From positions 316,501 to 380,500 of the forward strand of contig NZ_CP028415.1 in NCBI RefSeq assembly GCF_000722765.2: DNA of 64,000 nt. The letters run 5' to 3'. Position numbers and translations under genes: made by a program. How positions within the stretch are numbered: position 1 is the first letter of the stretch; each line of letters begins with the position of its first letter. The notes beneath the pieces are model-generated. The model was not told the origin of the DNA and made no database searches. It worked only from the letters and a program-made list of their open reading frames with translations. The DNA is from Streptococcus mitis. Lineage in GTDB: Bacteria; Bacillota; Bacilli; Lactobacillales; Streptococcaceae. Of the stretch, positions 7,400 through 17,555 are shown piece by piece.

Positions 7400-9367
7400 A
7401 TGGGAAAATTTGAACAAGCAGCCAAAGATTTGCTTCAGGCAATTGGAGGCAAAGAAAATGTGACTGCCGTAACCCACTGTGCGACACGGATGCGGTTTGT
7501 TTTAGGAGATGATAAGAAGGCTAATGTTAAGGCTATCGAGTCAATTTCAGCTGTTAAAGGAACTTTTACAAATGCAGGTCAATTTCAGGTGATTATTGGG
7601 AATGACGTGCCGATTTTTTATAATGATTTTACAGCTGTTTCAGGAATTGAGGGTGTTTCCAAAGAAGCAGCCAAGTCTGCAGCTAAGAGTAATCAAAACG
7701 TGGTCCAACGTGTCATGACCACTCTGGCGGAAATCTTTACTCCGATTATTCCAGCCTTGATTGTTGGTGGATTGATCCTCGGTTTCCGTAATGTTTTGGA
7801 AGGTGTCCATTGGTCTATGTTGGATGGTAAGACCATCACAGAAACCTCTCAGTTTTGGGCAGGTGTCAATCACTTCCTCTGGTTGCCTGGTGAAGCTATC
7901 TTCCAGTTCTTACCAGTAGGGATTACTTGGTCTGTTTCTCGTAAGATGGGAACCAGCCAAATCTTGGGAATTGTTCTCGGAATCTGTTTGGTATCGCCTC
8001 AGTTGCTCAATGCCTATGCGGTTGCTTCAACGCCAGCAGCTGATATCGCAGCAAACTGGGTTTGGAATTTTGGCTATTTTACTGTTAATCGTATCGGTTA
8101 CCAAGCCCAAGTTATCCCAGCCTTGCTTGCAGGTTTGAGTCTGTCTTATCTTGAAATTTTCTGGCGTAAGCATATCCCAGAAGTGATTTCTATGATTTTT
8201 GTACCTTTCTTGTCATTGATTCCAGCCTTGATTTTGGCTCATACTGTCTTGGGACCAATCGGTTGGACAATCGGGCAAGGACTTTCATCAGTTGTATTAG
8301 CAGGATTAACTGGTCCTGTTAAGTGGTTCTTCGGTGCGATTTTTGGTGCCCTCTATGCACCATTTGTCATTACAGGTCTGCACCATATGACTAATGCTAT
8401 TGATACACAATTGATTGCGGATGCTGGTGGAACTGCCCTCTGGCCTATGATTGCTCTTTCTAATATTGCCCAAGGTTCGGCCGTATTTGCTTACTATTTC
8501 ATGCACCGTCATGATGAGCGTGAGGCTCAGGTTTCACTTCCTGCCACTATTTCAGCCTATCTCGGTGTTACAGAACCAGCCCTCTTTGGGGTCAATGTCA
8601 AATACATCTATCCATTTGTAGCTGGAATGACTGGTTCAGCTCTTGCAGGCATGTTATCCGTTACTTTTAATGTAACTGCGGCTTCTATTGGTATCGGTGG
8701 TTTGCCAGGTATCCTCTCTATTCAACCTCAATACATGCTACCATTTGCAGGAACTATGCTAGTCGCTATTCTTGTTCCAATGCTCTTGACTTTCTTTTTC
8801 CGCAAGGCTGGTCTCTTTACAAAAACAGAGGATGATACGGACTTGCAGGCAGAATTCGTTGCTCAAGAAGAAGCAGAATTTGTGAGCCATGAACCAGTAG
8901 AACATACTCCAGTAGAAATTGTTAGCCCACTTGAAGGACAAGTAAAAGAACTAAGTCAAGCAACTGATCCAGTCTTTGCTTCAGGTGTCATGGGGCAAGG
9001 TCTGGTCATTGAACCAAGTCAAGGTGAGTTGTCTTCTCCAGTCAATGGGACAGTTACGGTTCTTTTCCCTACCAAGCATGCCATCGGTATTGTCTCTGAT
9101 GAGGGAGTGGAATTGCTCATCCACATCGGTATGGATACAGTAGGTCTTGATGGCAAAGGATTTGAAAGTCTAGTAGCCCAAGGAGATCATGTCACAGTTG
9201 GGCAGAAATTGATTCGTTTTGATATGGATATTATCAAGGATGCAGGTCTGGTAACAGAAACTCCTGTCATTATTACCAATCAAGATGCTTATACAGCGAC
9301 CATCACTGGAACTTATCCGACAACGATCCAAGCTGGAGAAGATCTCATGGTCGCAACACGAATCTAA
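7400..9367 (+). CDS. treP: Trehalose PTS transporter subunit EIIBCA
   Basis: A 655-residue PTS permease in the order B-C-A. The EIIB domain holds the phosphorylated cysteine in VTHCATRMRF (Cys27). An EIIC domain of about ten helices spans about residues 105-480, with a GITxxH-like segment (TGLHHMTNA). A flexible acidic linker (EAEFVSHEPVEHTP) leads to a glucose-type EIIA with the active-site histidine in LLIHIGMDTVGLDG. It imports and phosphorylates trehalose to trehalose 6-phosphate. The start is the ATG behind AAGGAGAATCAA. The frame stays open 25 codons upstream but has no SD there. The hydrolase gene follows. Confidence 0.92.
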   Translation: MGKFEQAAKDLLQAIGGKENVTAVTHCATRMRFVLGDDKKANVKAIESISAVKGTFTNAGQFQVIIGNDVPIFYNDFTAVSGIEGVSKEAAKSAAKSNQNVVQRVMTTLAEIFTPIIPALIVGGLILGFRNVLEGVHWSMLDGKTITETSQFWAGVNHFLWLPGEAIFQFLPVGITWSVSRKMGTSQILGIVLGICLVSPQLLNAYAVASTPAADIAANWVWNFGYFTVNRIGYQAQVIPALLAGLSLSYLEIFWRKHIPEVISMIFVPFLSLIPALILAHTVLGPIGWTIGQGLSSVVLAGLTGPVKWFFGAIFGALYAPFVITGLHHMTNAIDTQLIADAGGTALWPMIALSNIAQGSAVFAYYFMHRHDEREAQVSLPATISAYLGVTEPALFGVNVKYIYPFVAGMTGSALAGMLSVTFNVTAASIGIGGLPGILSIQPQYMLPFAGTMLVAILVPMLLTFFFRKAGLFTKTEDDTDLQAEFVAQEEAEFVSHEPVEHTPVEIVSPLEGQVKELSQATDPVFASGVMGQGLVIEPSQGELSSPVNGTVTVLFPTKHAIGIVSDEGVELLIHIGMDTVGLDGKGFESLVAQGDHVTVGQKLIRFDMDIIKDAGLVTETPVIITNQDAYTATITGTYPTTIQAGEDLMVATRI

Positions 9368-9430
9368 TCAAAATAGCACAAATAGGGACGGAAGACGGCT
9401 TCCTCCCTTTTATCAGAAAAGGAGAAATAG

Positions 9431-11056
9431 ATGACACTTGATAAAAGAAAAGTAGTCTATCAAATCTATCCAAAATCTTACAAAGACACCACTGGCAATG
9501 GTATTGGGGACTTACGTGGAATTATCGAAAAAATCCCCTATCTAGCCAAATTGGGCGTGGATATGGTCTGGCTCAATCCATTCTATCCAAGCCCTCAACG
9601 GGATAATGGTTACGACATTTCAGATTATATGGCTGTTGATCCTCTTTTTGGTGATATGGCTGATTTTGAAGAAATGGTGCGTGTCGGTAAAGAGCACAAG
9701 ATTGACTTTATGCTGGACATGGTGCTCAATCATTGTTCGACAGAGCATGAATGGTTTCAGAAAGCCCTAGCTGGTGACAAGTATTATCAAGACTTTTTCT
9801 TCGTCCAAGACCAACCAACAGACTGGCAGTCTAAGTTTGGTGGCTCTGCATGGGCGCCCTTTGGGAATACAGGGAAATACTACCTTCACCTCTTTGATGA
9901 GACCCAGGCTGACCTTAACTGGCGCAATCCCAATGTTCGTAAGGAGCTTTTCAAGGTTGTTAATTTCTGGCGCGACAAGGGTGTCAAAGGTTTCCGATTT
10001 GATGTGATCAATTTGATTGGCAAGGACGAGGTCTTAGTGAATTGTCCTGAAAATGAAGGAAAGCCAGCTTATACAGACAAGCCTATCGTTCATGACTATT
10101 TGTGTATGATGAATCAAGCCACTTTTGGATCAGACGATAGCTTTATGACAGTTGGGGAAATGTCTTCTACCACCATGGAAAACTGTGTCCTCTATTCGTC
10201 GCCTGACCGTCAGGAATTATCCATGACCTTTAATTTTCATCACCTCAAGGTGGACTACAAGGATGGGCAAAAATGGACCTTAGCTCCCTTTGATTTTGAA
10301 GAATTGAAAAGTCTTTACCATAGTTGGGGCAAGGAGATGAGTAATAAAGGCGGTTGGAGCGCTCTCTTCTGGAACAATCATGACCAACCCCGTGCCTTGA
10401 ACCGTTTTGTCGATGTTGAGAACTTCCGTAATGAAGGAGCCACCATGTTAGCGGCCAGTATTCACCTGTCACGTGGGACACCTTATATCTATATGGGTGA
10501 GGAAATCGGGATGATTGACCCAGACTATGATTCTATGGCTGATTATGTAGATGTCGAATCGCTCAATGCCTATCAGATGCTCTTAGAAGAAGGGAAGAGT
10601 CAGGAAGAAGCCTTCCAGATTATTCAAGCTAAGTCGCGTGATAATTCACGAATTCCCATGCAGTGGGATTCTTCGGAAAATGCAGGATTTACAGTAGGGA
10701 CGCCTTGGCTCAAGGCAGGAAAATCCTACCCTCATATCAATGTAGAAAATGAAATCCAAGGTCCGATTTTCACCTTCTACCAAGACTTGATTCGACTTCG
10801 TAAAGAAATGCCTATCATCTCAGAAGGAAGTTACAAACCAGCTTTTGAAGACAGTCAGCAAGTCTACGCTTTTGAACGCCAGTATGAGGATCAAAAGTTA
10901 CTAGTGCTCAATAATTTTTATGCCACAGAACTGGAAATCGACTTATCAGTAGCCTACCAAAATGGACGAATTTTGATTTCAAACTATGAAGATGCAGAAG
11001 TGTCTGAAAAAATTCTACTCAAACCCTATCAAACACTAGCTATTTATGTAAATTAA
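9431..11056 (+). CDS. treC: Trehalose-6-phosphate hydrolase TreC
   Basis: A 541-residue GH13 enzyme with the (beta/alpha)8 signature motifs: DMVLNHCSTEHEWF, GFRFDVIN (nucleophile Asp), GEMSSTTMEN (acid/base Glu) and NHDQPRALNRF. It splits imported trehalose 6-phosphate into glucose and glucose 6-phosphate in the cytoplasm. It lies 63 bases after treP with SD AAAGGAG and ends at an intrinsic terminator, which makes treP-treC a two-gene operon. Other GH13 oligo-1,6-glucosidases share the fold. The choice of TreC rests on the PTS and TreR neighbours. Confidence 0.9.
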   Translation: MTLDKRKVVYQIYPKSYKDTTGNGIGDLRGIIEKIPYLAKLGVDMVWLNPFYPSPQRDNGYDISDYMAVDPLFGDMADFEEMVRVGKEHKIDFMLDMVLNHCSTEHEWFQKALAGDKYYQDFFFVQDQPTDWQSKFGGSAWAPFGNTGKYYLHLFDETQADLNWRNPNVRKELFKVVNFWRDKGVKGFRFDVINLIGKDEVLVNCPENEGKPAYTDKPIVHDYLCMMNQATFGSDDSFMTVGEMSSTTMENCVLYSSPDRQELSMTFNFHHLKVDYKDGQKWTLAPFDFEELKSLYHSWGKEMSNKGGWSALFWNNHDQPRALNRFVDVENFRNEGATMLAASIHLSRGTPYIYMGEEIGMIDPDYDSMADYVDVESLNAYQMLLEEGKSQEEAFQIIQAKSRDNSRIPMQWDSSENAGFTVGTPWLKAGKSYPHINVENEIQGPIFTFYQDLIRLRKEMPIISEGSYKPAFEDSQQVYAFERQYEDQKLLVLNNFYATELEIDLSVAYQNGRILISNYEDAEVSEKILLKPYQTLAIYVN

Positions 11057-11065
11057 ACTCAGTAA

Positions 11066-11100
11066 GGAGCCCTCTTTTGCAGAAAAGCAGGGTTCTTTTT
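11066..11100 (+). terminator. Terminator of treP-treC
   Basis: GAGCCCT and AGGGTTC enclose an inner CTTTTGCAGAAAAG hairpin, followed by five T residues. Confidence 0.8.
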
Positions 11101-11129
11101 GCTGTTTATTCCATCCCTGAAAGCGTAAA

Positions 11130-11164
11130 ACAAACTAGTCAGGGTGGCTAGTTTGTGGTATAAT
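11130..11164 (+). promoter_or_regulatory. Extended -10 promoter embedded in a 9-bp inverted repeat
   Basis: TGGTATAAT (11156-11164) is a TG-extended -10 with no clear -35. A perfect inverted repeat ACAAACTAG (11130-11138) / CTAGTTTGT (11148-11156) covers the upstream promoter face. It has no T tract suitable for termination, so an operator is possible. Confidence 0.55.
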
Positions 11165-11197
11165 GAAAGAGACTCAAAAAGAAACAGGAGAAAAATG

Positions 11198-11446
11198 ATG
11201 GATTTACTTTTAGCAATTGTATTGATTGTGCTAGCTTTTCTAGGAGGAGCTCTTGGAGGAATGTACTTGGTTCGTAAGCAAATCGAAAAAGAATTTGCTG
11301 ATAACCCACGTTTGAATGCTGAAGCAGTTCGTACTCTTTTGAGTGCAAATGGTCAAAAACCAAGCGAAGCTAAGGTACAACAAGTTTACCACCAAATCAT
11401 CCGCCAACAAAAAGCAGCCCTTGCTAACAATAAAAAGAAAAAATAA
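11198..11446 (+). CDS. UPF0154 (YneF-like) membrane-anchored protein
   Basis: An 82-residue protein with one N-terminal membrane helix (residues about 3-22, [19 protein letters not shown]) followed by a charged helical cytoplasmic part ([20 protein letters not shown]) and a lysine-rich tail. This matches the UPF0154/YneF family, whose function is unknown. Two ATGs are adjacent (11195 and 11198). The second has the better distance (7 bases) from AGGAG and gives the usual family length. Confidence 0.85.
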
Positions 11447-11650
11447 ATAAGGAAAAGTCTGGGATGAAAGTTCCAGACTTCTCACTATGTTGGCTAAGGG
11501 TTTAGGGATGAGACTTTTTCCTTGCATTCTATTGATATTTGATTATGATTAAGAGAGATAGTTGTTGATTAGGCTGTCATTAATTCAGTTCATAAGGAAC
11601 GGTAATCATAATGAACTATCAATCAGAAAAAAGACTAGAAAGAAGACTGT
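11447..11650. other. Intergenic region with a hairpin, no gene seen
   Basis: AAGTCTGG (11455-11462) pairs with CCAGACTT (11473-11480). It lacks a following T run, so it is at best a weak terminator. GGAAAAGTCT at 11451 could instead pair with AGACTTTTTCC near 11512-11522. No promoter of good quality was seen for murI. Confidence 0.4.
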
Positions 11651-12445
11651 ATGGATAATCGACCAATTGGTTTTTTGGATTCGGGTGTCGGGGGCTTGAC
11701 CGTTGTGCGCGAGCTCATGCGCCAGCTTCCCCATGAAGAAATCGTCTATATTGGAGATTCGGCGCGGGCGCCCTATGGTCCCCGTCCTGCTGAGCAAATT
11801 CGTGAATATACTTGGCAGTTGGTCAACTTTCTCTTGACCAAGGATGTCAAGATGATTGTTATTGCTTGTAACACTGCGACTGCGGTCGTCTGGGAAGAAA
11901 TCAAGGCTCAACTAGACATTCCCGTCCTAGGTGTGATTTTGCCAGGAGCTTCGGCAGCTATCAAGTCCAGCCAAGGTGGGAAAATCGGAGTGATTGGAAC
12001 GCCCATGACGGTCCAATCAGACATCTACCGTCAGAAAATCCATGATTTGGATCCCGACTTACAGGTGGAGAGCTTGGCCTGTCCCAAGTTTGCTCCCTTG
12101 GTGGAGTCGGGTGCCCTGTCAACCAGTGTCACCAAGAAAGTGGTCTATGAAACCCTACGTCCCTTGGTTGGAAAGGTAGATAGCCTGATTTTGGGTTGTA
12201 CCCATTATCCGCTTCTCAGACCTATTATTCAAAATGTTATGGGGCCCAAGGTTCAACTTATCGATAGTGGGGCAGAGTGCGTACGGGACATTTCAGTCTT
12301 ACTTAATTATTTTGAAATCAATCGTGGCCGCGATGCTGGACCACTCCATCACCGTTTTTACACAACAGCCAGCAGCCAAAGTTTTGCACAAATTGGTGAA
12401 GAATGGCTGGAAAAAGAGATTCATGTGGAGCATGTAGAATTATGA
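11651..12445 (+). CDS. murI: Glutamate racemase
   Basis: A 264-residue Asp/Glu racemase that makes D-glutamate for peptidoglycan. The family motifs are intact: [13 protein letters not shown] (catalytic Asp), IACNTATA with the first catalytic cysteine, and LGCTHYPLL with the second. The ATG has a weak purine-rich ribosome site (AGAAAGAAGA). Its last four bases ATGA overlap the start of the next gene, the standard streptococcal murI-rdgB arrangement. Confidence 0.95.
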   Translation: MDNRPIGFLDSGVGGLTVVRELMRQLPHEEIVYIGDSARAPYGPRPAEQIREYTWQLVNFLLTKDVKMIVIACNTATAVVWEEIKAQLDIPVLGVILPGASAAIKSSQGGKIGVIGTPMTVQSDIYRQKIHDLDPDLQVESLACPKFAPLVESGALSTSVTKKVVYETLRPLVGKVDSLILGCTHYPLLRPIIQNVMGPKVQLIDSGAECVRDISVLLNYFEINRGRDAGPLHHRFYTTASSQSFAQIGEEWLEKEIHVEHVEL

Positions 12446-13413
12446 CAAATAAAATTTATGAATACAAGGATGACCAGGACTGGTATGTCGGGTCCTATAG
12501 TATTTTTGGTGGCGTCCGGACGTTAACTGATGAAGACTTGGATTTTCCTCTATTGGAGTTTGCCCAAAGATTTCGAGATGAGGATCGAGGTTTTCCTGTT
12601 TCTGTGATTGTTTTACGCTATGGTTCTCGCTACCGTTTATTGTCCTTTGTGGTAGAGATACTAAACCAAGAAGCAGGTCGCAATCTAGAAGTCATCCAAC
12701 GTCAAGGGGCTCTGCTCTTGGTTGAAAATGGGCAACTCTTGTATGTGGAATTGCCCAAAGAAGGGGTCAATGTTCATGATTTCTTTGAGACAAACAAGGT
12801 TAGAGAAACCTTGTTGATTGCGACTCGTAACGAGGGCAAGACCAAGGAATTTCGAGCTATCTTTGACAAGCTAGGCTACGATGTGGAAAATCTCAATGAC
12901 TATCCTGACCTACCTGAAGTAGCAGAAACAGGCATGACCTTTGAAGAAAATGCCCGCCTCAAGGCAGAAACCATTTCTCAATTAACGGGCAAGATGGTTT
13001 TGGCAGATGATTCTGGACTGAAAGTCGATGTCCTAGGCGGCTTGCCAGGTGTCTGGTCAGCTCGTTTCGCAGGTGTGGGAGCTACTGATCGTGAAAACAA
13101 TGCTAAACTCTTGCACGAATTGGCCATGGTCTTTGAACTCAAGGACCGCTCGGCTCAATTCCATACAACCCTAGTCGTAGCCAGTCCAAACAAGGAAAGT
13201 TTGGTTGTTGAAGCTGACTGGCCTGGCTACATTAACTTTGAACCTAAGGGTGAAAATGGCTTTGGCTATGACCCTCTCTTCCTTGTGGGAGAGACAGGTA
13301 AGTCCTCAGCTGAATTAACCCTTGAAGAAAAAAATAGTCAATCTCACCGTGCCTTAGCCGTTAAGAAACTTTTGGAGGTATTTCCATCATGGCAAAGCAA
13401 ACCATCATTGTAA
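12442..13413 (+). CDS. rdgB: Non-canonical purine NTP pyrophosphatase with N-terminal extension
   Basis: A 323-residue protein. The first ~125 residues are a streptococcal-type extension of unknown role. The rest is the RdgB/HAM1 pyrophosphohydrolase domain with [37 protein letters not shown] and SHRALA motifs. It hydrolyses dITP, XTP and similar nucleotides to keep them out of DNA. The start is the ATG inside the murI stop (ATGA). The frame is open 13 codons further upstream, but that would lie deep inside murI. Confidence 0.92.
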   Translation: MTNKIYEYKDDQDWYVGSYSIFGGVRTLTDEDLDFPLLEFAQRFRDEDRGFPVSVIVLRYGSRYRLLSFVVEILNQEAGRNLEVIQRQGALLLVENGQLLYVELPKEGVNVHDFFETNKVRETLLIATRNEGKTKEFRAIFDKLGYDVENLNDYPDLPEVAETGMTFEENARLKAETISQLTGKMVLADDSGLKVDVLGGLPGVWSARFAGVGATDRENNAKLLHELAMVFELKDRSAQFHTTLVVASPNKESLVVEADWPGYINFEPKGENGFGYDPLFLVGETGKSSAELTLEEKNSQSHRALAVKKLLEVFPSWQSKPSL

Positions 13414-13910
13414 TGAGCGATTCCCATGGCGATAGCTTGATTGTGGAAGAAATCCGTGATCGCTATGTAGGCAAAGTTGATGCCGTTTTTCATAACGGCG
13501 ATTCTGAACTGCGTCCGGATTCTCCCCTTTGGGAAGGCATCCGTGTTGTTAAAGGGAATATGGACTTCTATGCAGGTTACCCAGAACGTTTGGTGACTGA
13601 GCTTGGTTCGACCAAGATTATCCAAACCCATGGTCACTTGTTTGACATTAATTTCAACTTTCAAAAGTTGGACTACTGGGCTCAGGAAGAAGAGGCCGAT
13701 ATCTGCCTCTATGGTCACTTGCATGTGCCAAGTACTTGGATGGAAGGCAAGACCCTCTTTCTAAATCCAGGTTCTATCAGTCAACCACGAGGTACCGTCA
13801 GAGAATGTCTCTATGCTCGTGTGGAGATTGATGAAAGTTATTTCAAAGTGGACTTTTTGACACGAGACCATGAGGTGTATCCGGGCTTATCCAAGGAGTT
13901 TAGCCGATGA
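13389..13910 (+). CDS. YfcE/MJ0936-type metallophosphodiesterase
   Basis: A 173-residue calcineurin-like phosphoesterase. Metal-binding motifs are visible in order: MSDSHGD, HNGDSE, VKGNMD, THGH and YGHLHVPS. A product acting on small phosphodiesters is likely, but the true substrate is unknown. The start lies inside the end of rdgB (25-base overlap) behind a strong GGAGG. It overlaps the CBS gene by four bases, so it is part of the same tight operon. Confidence 0.85.
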   Translation: MAKQTIIVMSDSHGDSLIVEEIRDRYVGKVDAVFHNGDSELRPDSPLWEGIRVVKGNMDFYAGYPERLVTELGSTKIIQTHGHLFDINFNFQKLDYWAQEEEADICLYGHLHVPSTWMEGKTLFLNPGSISQPRGTVRECLYARVEIDESYFKVDFLTRDHEVYPGLSKEFSR

Positions 13911-14368
13911 TTGCCAAGGAGTTTGAGACTTTCTTGTTGGGGCAGGAGGAAACTTTTTTGACTCCTGCTGAAAATCTAGCCGTGTTGATTGATACCCACA
14001 ATGCGGATCATGCGACCCTCTTGCTCAGTCAGATGACCTATACCCGTGTTCCTGTTGTAACAGATGAAAAACAGTTTGTTGGGACGATTGGGCTCAGAGA
14101 TATTATGGCTTATCAGATGGAGCATGACCTGAGTCAAGAAATCATGGCAGATACGGATATCGTTCATATGACCAAAACGGACGTAGCGGTTGTTTCGCCT
14201 GATTTTACTATTACGGAGGTCTTGCACAAGTTGGTAGATGAGTCCTTCTTGCCGGTTGTGGATGCGTCTGGGATTTTTCAAGGAATTATCACGCGCAAGT
14301 CTATCCTCAAGGCAGTCAATGCCCTCTTGCATGACTTTAGTAAGGAATATGAGATTCGATGCAAATGA
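13907..14368 (+). CDS. cbpB: CBS-domain protein, CbpB/DarB-like
   Basis: A 153-residue protein with two CBS domains (about 20-75 and 85-145), including TYTRVPVVTDEKQFVGTIGL (quoted in part) and ESFLPVVDASGIFQGIITRKSIL (quoted in part). Small stand-alone CBS pairs of this type bind cyclic di-AMP in Listeria (CbpB) and Bacillus (DarB). This ligand is transferred from family knowledge, not shown here. The start overlaps the phosphodiesterase stop (ATGA). The xerD-like start lies within its last codons. Confidence 0.75.
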   Translation: MIAKEFETFLLGQEETFLTPAENLAVLIDTHNADHATLLLSQMTYTRVPVVTDEKQFVGTIGLRDIMAYQMEHDLSQEIMADTDIVHMTKTDVAVVSPDFTITEVLHKLVDESFLPVVDASGIFQGIITRKSILKAVNALLHDFSKEYEIRCK

Positions 14369-15099
14369 GAGATAGGATTTCAGCCTTTTTAGAAGAAAAG
14401 CAGGGCTTATCTGCCAATTCCAAGCAGTCCTATAAGTATGATTTGGAGCAATTTTTAGACATTGTAGGCGAGCGGATTTCTGAGACCAGTCTCAAGATTT
14501 ACCAAGCCCAGCTAGCCAATCTAAAAATCAGCGCCCAGAAGCGAAAGATTTCGGCCTGTAACCAATTTCTCTACTTTCTATATCAAAAAGGAGAAGTGGA
14601 CAGCTTTTATCGCTTGGAATTAGCTAAACAAGCTGAAAAGAAGACCGAAAAGCCAGAACTGTTAGACCTAGACTCTTTTTGGCAAGAAAGTGATTATTCA
14701 GAGGGTCGCTTGCTAGCGCTCTTAATCCTAGAAACGGGGCTCTTACCGAGTGAGATTTTAGCTCTAAAAGTTGCGGATATCAATCTGGACTTTCAAGTGT
14801 TGCGAATCCAGAAGGCTTCCCAACAGAGGATTGTCACCATTCCCACGAGCTTGCTTTCAGAGCTAGAACCCTTGATGGGCCAGACCTATCTCTTTGAAAG
14901 GGGAGGGAAAGCCTATTCTCGTCAGTGGGCCTTTCGCCAGCTAGAGTCCTTTGTCAAGGAGAAAGGTTTTCCAGCCTTATCAGCCCAAGCCTTGCGGGAA
15001 CAGTTCATTCTAAGACAAATTGAAAAGAAGGTCGATTTGTACGAAATTGCAAAAAAACTAGGATTAAAAACAGTCCTGACTTTAGAAAAATATAGATAA
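14365..15099 (+). CDS. XerD-like tyrosine recombinase homologue, probably inactive
   Basis: A 244-residue protein with an N-terminal SAM-like core-binding domain (about 1-75) and a shortened catalytic domain. The first active-site arginine is replaced: the helix normally TGLRxSE reads TGLLPSE. The C-terminal box normally LRHxFA...GH reads LREQFIL...GLK, so both histidine positions are lost. A tyrosine remains in LTLEKYR at the very end. These losses are typical of the streptococcal XerD-like family beside scpAB. It touches the scpA start by one base. A chromosome-segregation role is inferred only from that neighbourhood. Confidence 0.8.
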   Translation: MRDRISAFLEEKQGLSANSKQSYKYDLEQFLDIVGERISETSLKIYQAQLANLKISAQKRKISACNQFLYFLYQKGEVDSFYRLELAKQAEKKTEKPELLDLDSFWQESDYSEGRLLALLILETGLLPSEILALKVADINLDFQVLRIQKASQQRIVTIPTSLLSELEPLMGQTYLFERGGKAYSRQWAFRQLESFVKEKGFPALSAQALREQFILRQIEKKVDLYEIAKKLGLKTVLTLEKYR

Positions 15100-15827
15100 T
15101 GGATATTAAACTAAAAGATTTTGAAGGGCCTCTGGACTTGCTCTTGCACCTGGTTTCTAAGTACCAGATGGATATCTACGATGTGCCTATTACGGAAGTT
15201 ATCGAACAGTATCTAGCCTATGTCTCAACCTTGCAGGCTATGCGTCTGGAAGTGACGGGTGAGTACATGGTCATGGCCAGTCAGCTCATGCTGATCAAGA
15301 GTCGTAAGCTTCTTCCAAAGGTAGCGGAAGTGACCGATTTGGAGGATGACCTGGAGCAGGACCTTCTCTCCCAAATCGAAGAATACCGCAAGTTCAAGCT
15401 CTTGGGGGAGCATTTGGAAGCCAAGCACCAAGATCGGGCCCAGTACTATTCCAAAGCACCGACAGAGTTGATTTACGAAGATGCGGAGCTTGTGCATGAT
15501 AGGACTACCATTGACCTATTTTTGGCTTTTTCAAATATCCTAGCCAAGAAAAAAGAGGAGTTTACACAAAATCACACGACTATCTTGCGGGATGAGTATA
15601 AGATTGAGGACATGATGGTCATCGTGAAAGAGTCCTTGACTGGACGAGATCAATTGCGCTTGCAGGATTTGTTCAAGGAAGCCCAGAATGTCCAAGAGGT
15701 CATTACCCTCTTTTTGGCAACCCTAGAGTTAATCAAAACCCAGGAGCTGATTCTCGTGCAAGAGGAGAGTTTCGGAGATATCTATCTCATGGAAAAGAAA
15801 GAAGAAAGTCAAGTGGCCCAAAGCTAG
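15099..15827 (+). CDS. scpA: Segregation and condensation protein A
   Basis: A 242-residue kleisin subunit of the SMC-ScpAB condensin complex. The N-terminus [18 protein letters not shown] and the central [22 protein letters not shown] (quoted in part) are diagnostic, and a winged-helix C-terminus follows. The ATG overlaps the TAA of the xerD-like gene, and scpB follows after 18 bases with SD GAGAGGAAAG. Confidence 0.95.
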   Translation: MDIKLKDFEGPLDLLLHLVSKYQMDIYDVPITEVIEQYLAYVSTLQAMRLEVTGEYMVMASQLMLIKSRKLLPKVAEVTDLEDDLEQDLLSQIEEYRKFKLLGEHLEAKHQDRAQYYSKAPTELIYEDAELVHDRTTIDLFLAFSNILAKKKEEFTQNHTTILRDEYKIEDMMVIVKESLTGRDQLRLQDLFKEAQNVQEVITLFLATLELIKTQELILVQEESFGDIYLMEKKEESQVAQS

Positions 15828-15845
15828 ACTTGATAGAGAGGAAAG

Positions 15846-16415
15846 ATGAGTACTTTAGCAAAAATAGAAGCGCTCTTGTTTGTAGCGGGTGAAGATGGGA
15901 TTAGAGTCCGCCAGTTAGCTGAACTCCTCTCTCTGCCACCGACAGGCATCCAACAGAGTTTAGAAAAATTAGCCCAGAAGTATGAAAAGGACCCAGATTC
16001 CAGTTTGGCTCTGATTGAGACAGGGGGCGCTTATAGATTGGTGACCAAACCTCAATTTGCAGCGGTTTTGAAGGAATACTCTAAGGCACCTATCAATCAG
16101 AGTTTATCTCGGGCTGCCCTTGAAACCTTGTCCATTATTGCCTACAAGCAGCCCATTACTCGAATAGAAATTGATGCCATCCGTGGGGTCAACTCGAGTG
16201 GGGCTTTGGCAAAGTTGCAGGCTTTTGACCTAATCAAAGAAGACGGAAAAAAAGAAGTGTTGGGGCGTCCCAACCTCTATGTGACTACGGATTATTTTCT
16301 AGATTATATGGGAATTAACCATTTGGAAGAATTGCCAGTGATTGATGAGCTTGAAATTCAAGCCCAAGAAAGCCAATTATTTGGTGAAAGGATAGAAGAA
16401 GATGAGAATCAATAA
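15846..16415 (+). CDS. scpB: Segregation and condensation protein B
   Basis: A 189-residue ScpB with two winged-helix domains. Conserved stretches are [33 protein letters not shown] and [12 protein letters not shown]. It binds ScpA and SMC during chromosome condensation. Its last 14 bases overlap the rluB start. Confidence 0.95.
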   Translation: MSTLAKIEALLFVAGEDGIRVRQLAELLSLPPTGIQQSLEKLAQKYEKDPDSSLALIETGGAYRLVTKPQFAAVLKEYSKAPINQSLSRAALETLSIIAYKQPITRIEIDAIRGVNSSGALAKLQAFDLIKEDGKKEVLGRPNLYVTTDYFLDYMGINHLEELPVIDELEIQAQESQLFGERIEEDENQ

Positions 16416-17124
16416 GTATATTGCCCACGCAGGTGTGGCCAGTAGGAGAAAAGCAGAAGAGCTGATCAAGCAAGGATTGGTGACGGTCAATGGCCAAGTG
16501 GTACGTGAACTAGCAACGACCATCAAGTCAGGCGACAAGGTTGAAGTTGAAGGCCAACCTATCTACAACGAAGAAAAGGTCTATTATCTGCTTAACAAAC
16601 CACGCGGTGTCATTTCCAGTGTGACAGATGACAAGGGCCGCAAGACGGTTGTCGACCTCTTGCCCAACGTGAAAGAGCGTATCTACCCTGTAGGTCGTTT
16701 GGACTGGGATACATCAGGAGTCTTGATTTTGACAAATGACGGGGATTTTACGGATGAAATGATTCATCCTCGTAATGAGATTGACAAGGTTTATTTCGCG
16801 CGTGTTAAAGGTGTGGCCAATAAGGACAATCTCCGCCCCTTGACCCGTGGACTTGAGATTGATGGTAAGAAAACCAAGCCGGCTGTCTATGAGATTCTCA
16901 AAGTGGATCCAGTCAAAAACCGCTCTGTGGTGCAGTTGACTATCCATGAAGGGCGTAACCACCAGGTTAAAAAGATGTTTGAAGCTGTTGGTCTCCAAGT
17001 GGACAAGTTGTCACGGACCCGTTTTGGACATCTAGACTTGACAGGACTCCGTCCAGGAGAATCCCGTCGTCTTAATAAAAAAGAAATCAGCCAACTACAC
17101 ACCATGGCTGTAACCAAGAAATAA
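16402..17124 (+). CDS. rluB: Ribosomal large subunit pseudouridine synthase B
   Basis: A 240-residue RluB/RsuA enzyme. It has an N-terminal S4 RNA-binding domain ([21 protein letters not shown], quoted in part) and a pseudouridine synthase domain with the catalytic aspartate in [17 protein letters not shown] and the downstream [11 protein letters not shown] motif. The start lies inside scpB behind AGAAGA. The stop overlaps the yidD start by one base. Confidence 0.93.
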   Translation: MRINKYIAHAGVASRRKAEELIKQGLVTVNGQVVRELATTIKSGDKVEVEGQPIYNEEKVYYLLNKPRGVISSVTDDKGRKTVVDLLPNVKERIYPVGRLDWDTSGVLILTNDGDFTDEMIHPRNEIDKVYFARVKGVANKDNLRPLTRGLEIDGKKTKPAVYEILKVDPVKNRSVVQLTIHEGRNHQVKKMFEAVGLQVDKLSRTRFGHLDLTGLRPGESRRLNKKEISQLHTMAVTKK

Positions 17125-17360
17125 TGAAACGAATTTTAATAGCGCCTGTGCGCTTTTACCAACGGTTTATCTCACCAGCCTTTCCACCCTCTTGTCGCTT
17201 TGAGCCTACTTGTTCCAACTATATGATTGAGGCTATTGAAAAACATGGCTTCAAGGGTGTTTTGATGGGCTTGGCTCGGATTTTACGTTGCCATCCCTGG
17301 TCGAAAACAGGTAAGGATCCTGTGCCAGATCATTTTTCTTTAAAGAGAAATTCAAAATAA
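17124..17360 (+). CDS. yidD: Membrane protein insertion efficiency factor YidD
   Basis: A 78-residue protein with the YidD signature: [26 protein letters not shown] (quoted in part), AIEKHG, and RILRCHPW. The family is a small amphipathic factor near the YidC/Sec machinery. It is the last gene of the run from murI. Its TAA stop is immediately followed by a BOX repeat. Confidence 0.93.
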   Translation: MKRILIAPVRFYQRFISPAFPPSCRFEPTCSNYMIEAIEKHGFKGVLMGLARILRCHPWSKTGKDPVPDHFSLKRNSK

Positions 17361-17555
17361 TACTCAATGAAAATCAAAGAACAAACTAGGAAACTAGTCG
17401 CAGGCTGCTTAAAACAGTGTTTTGAGGTTGTGGATAGAACTGACGAAGTCAGCTCAAAACATGGTTTTGAGGTTGTGGATAGAACTGACGAAGTCAGTAA
17501 CCATACCTACGGTAAGGCGACGTTGACGTGGTTTGAAGAGATTTTTGAAGAGTAT
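17360..17555 (-). repeat. BOX element, A-B-B-C type
   Basis: Read on the minus strand the element starts ATACTCTTCAAAAATCTC and contains CGTCAACGTCGCCTTACCG, the streptococcal boxA. On the plus strand this is the CTACGGTAAGGCGACG sequence known from BOX-PCR. Two ~45-bp boxB copies follow (the shared core GAGGTTGTGGATAGAACTG occurs at about 17423 and 17468). BoxC ends at ATACTCAATGAAAATC, touching the yidD stop. A 69-codon open frame inside it is a by-product of the repeat. Confidence 0.9.

Noticed and set aside
11456..11479. Hairpin after the UPF0154 gene as a strong terminator
   Set aside because: The stem is good but no T run follows, so it was kept only as a weak structure.
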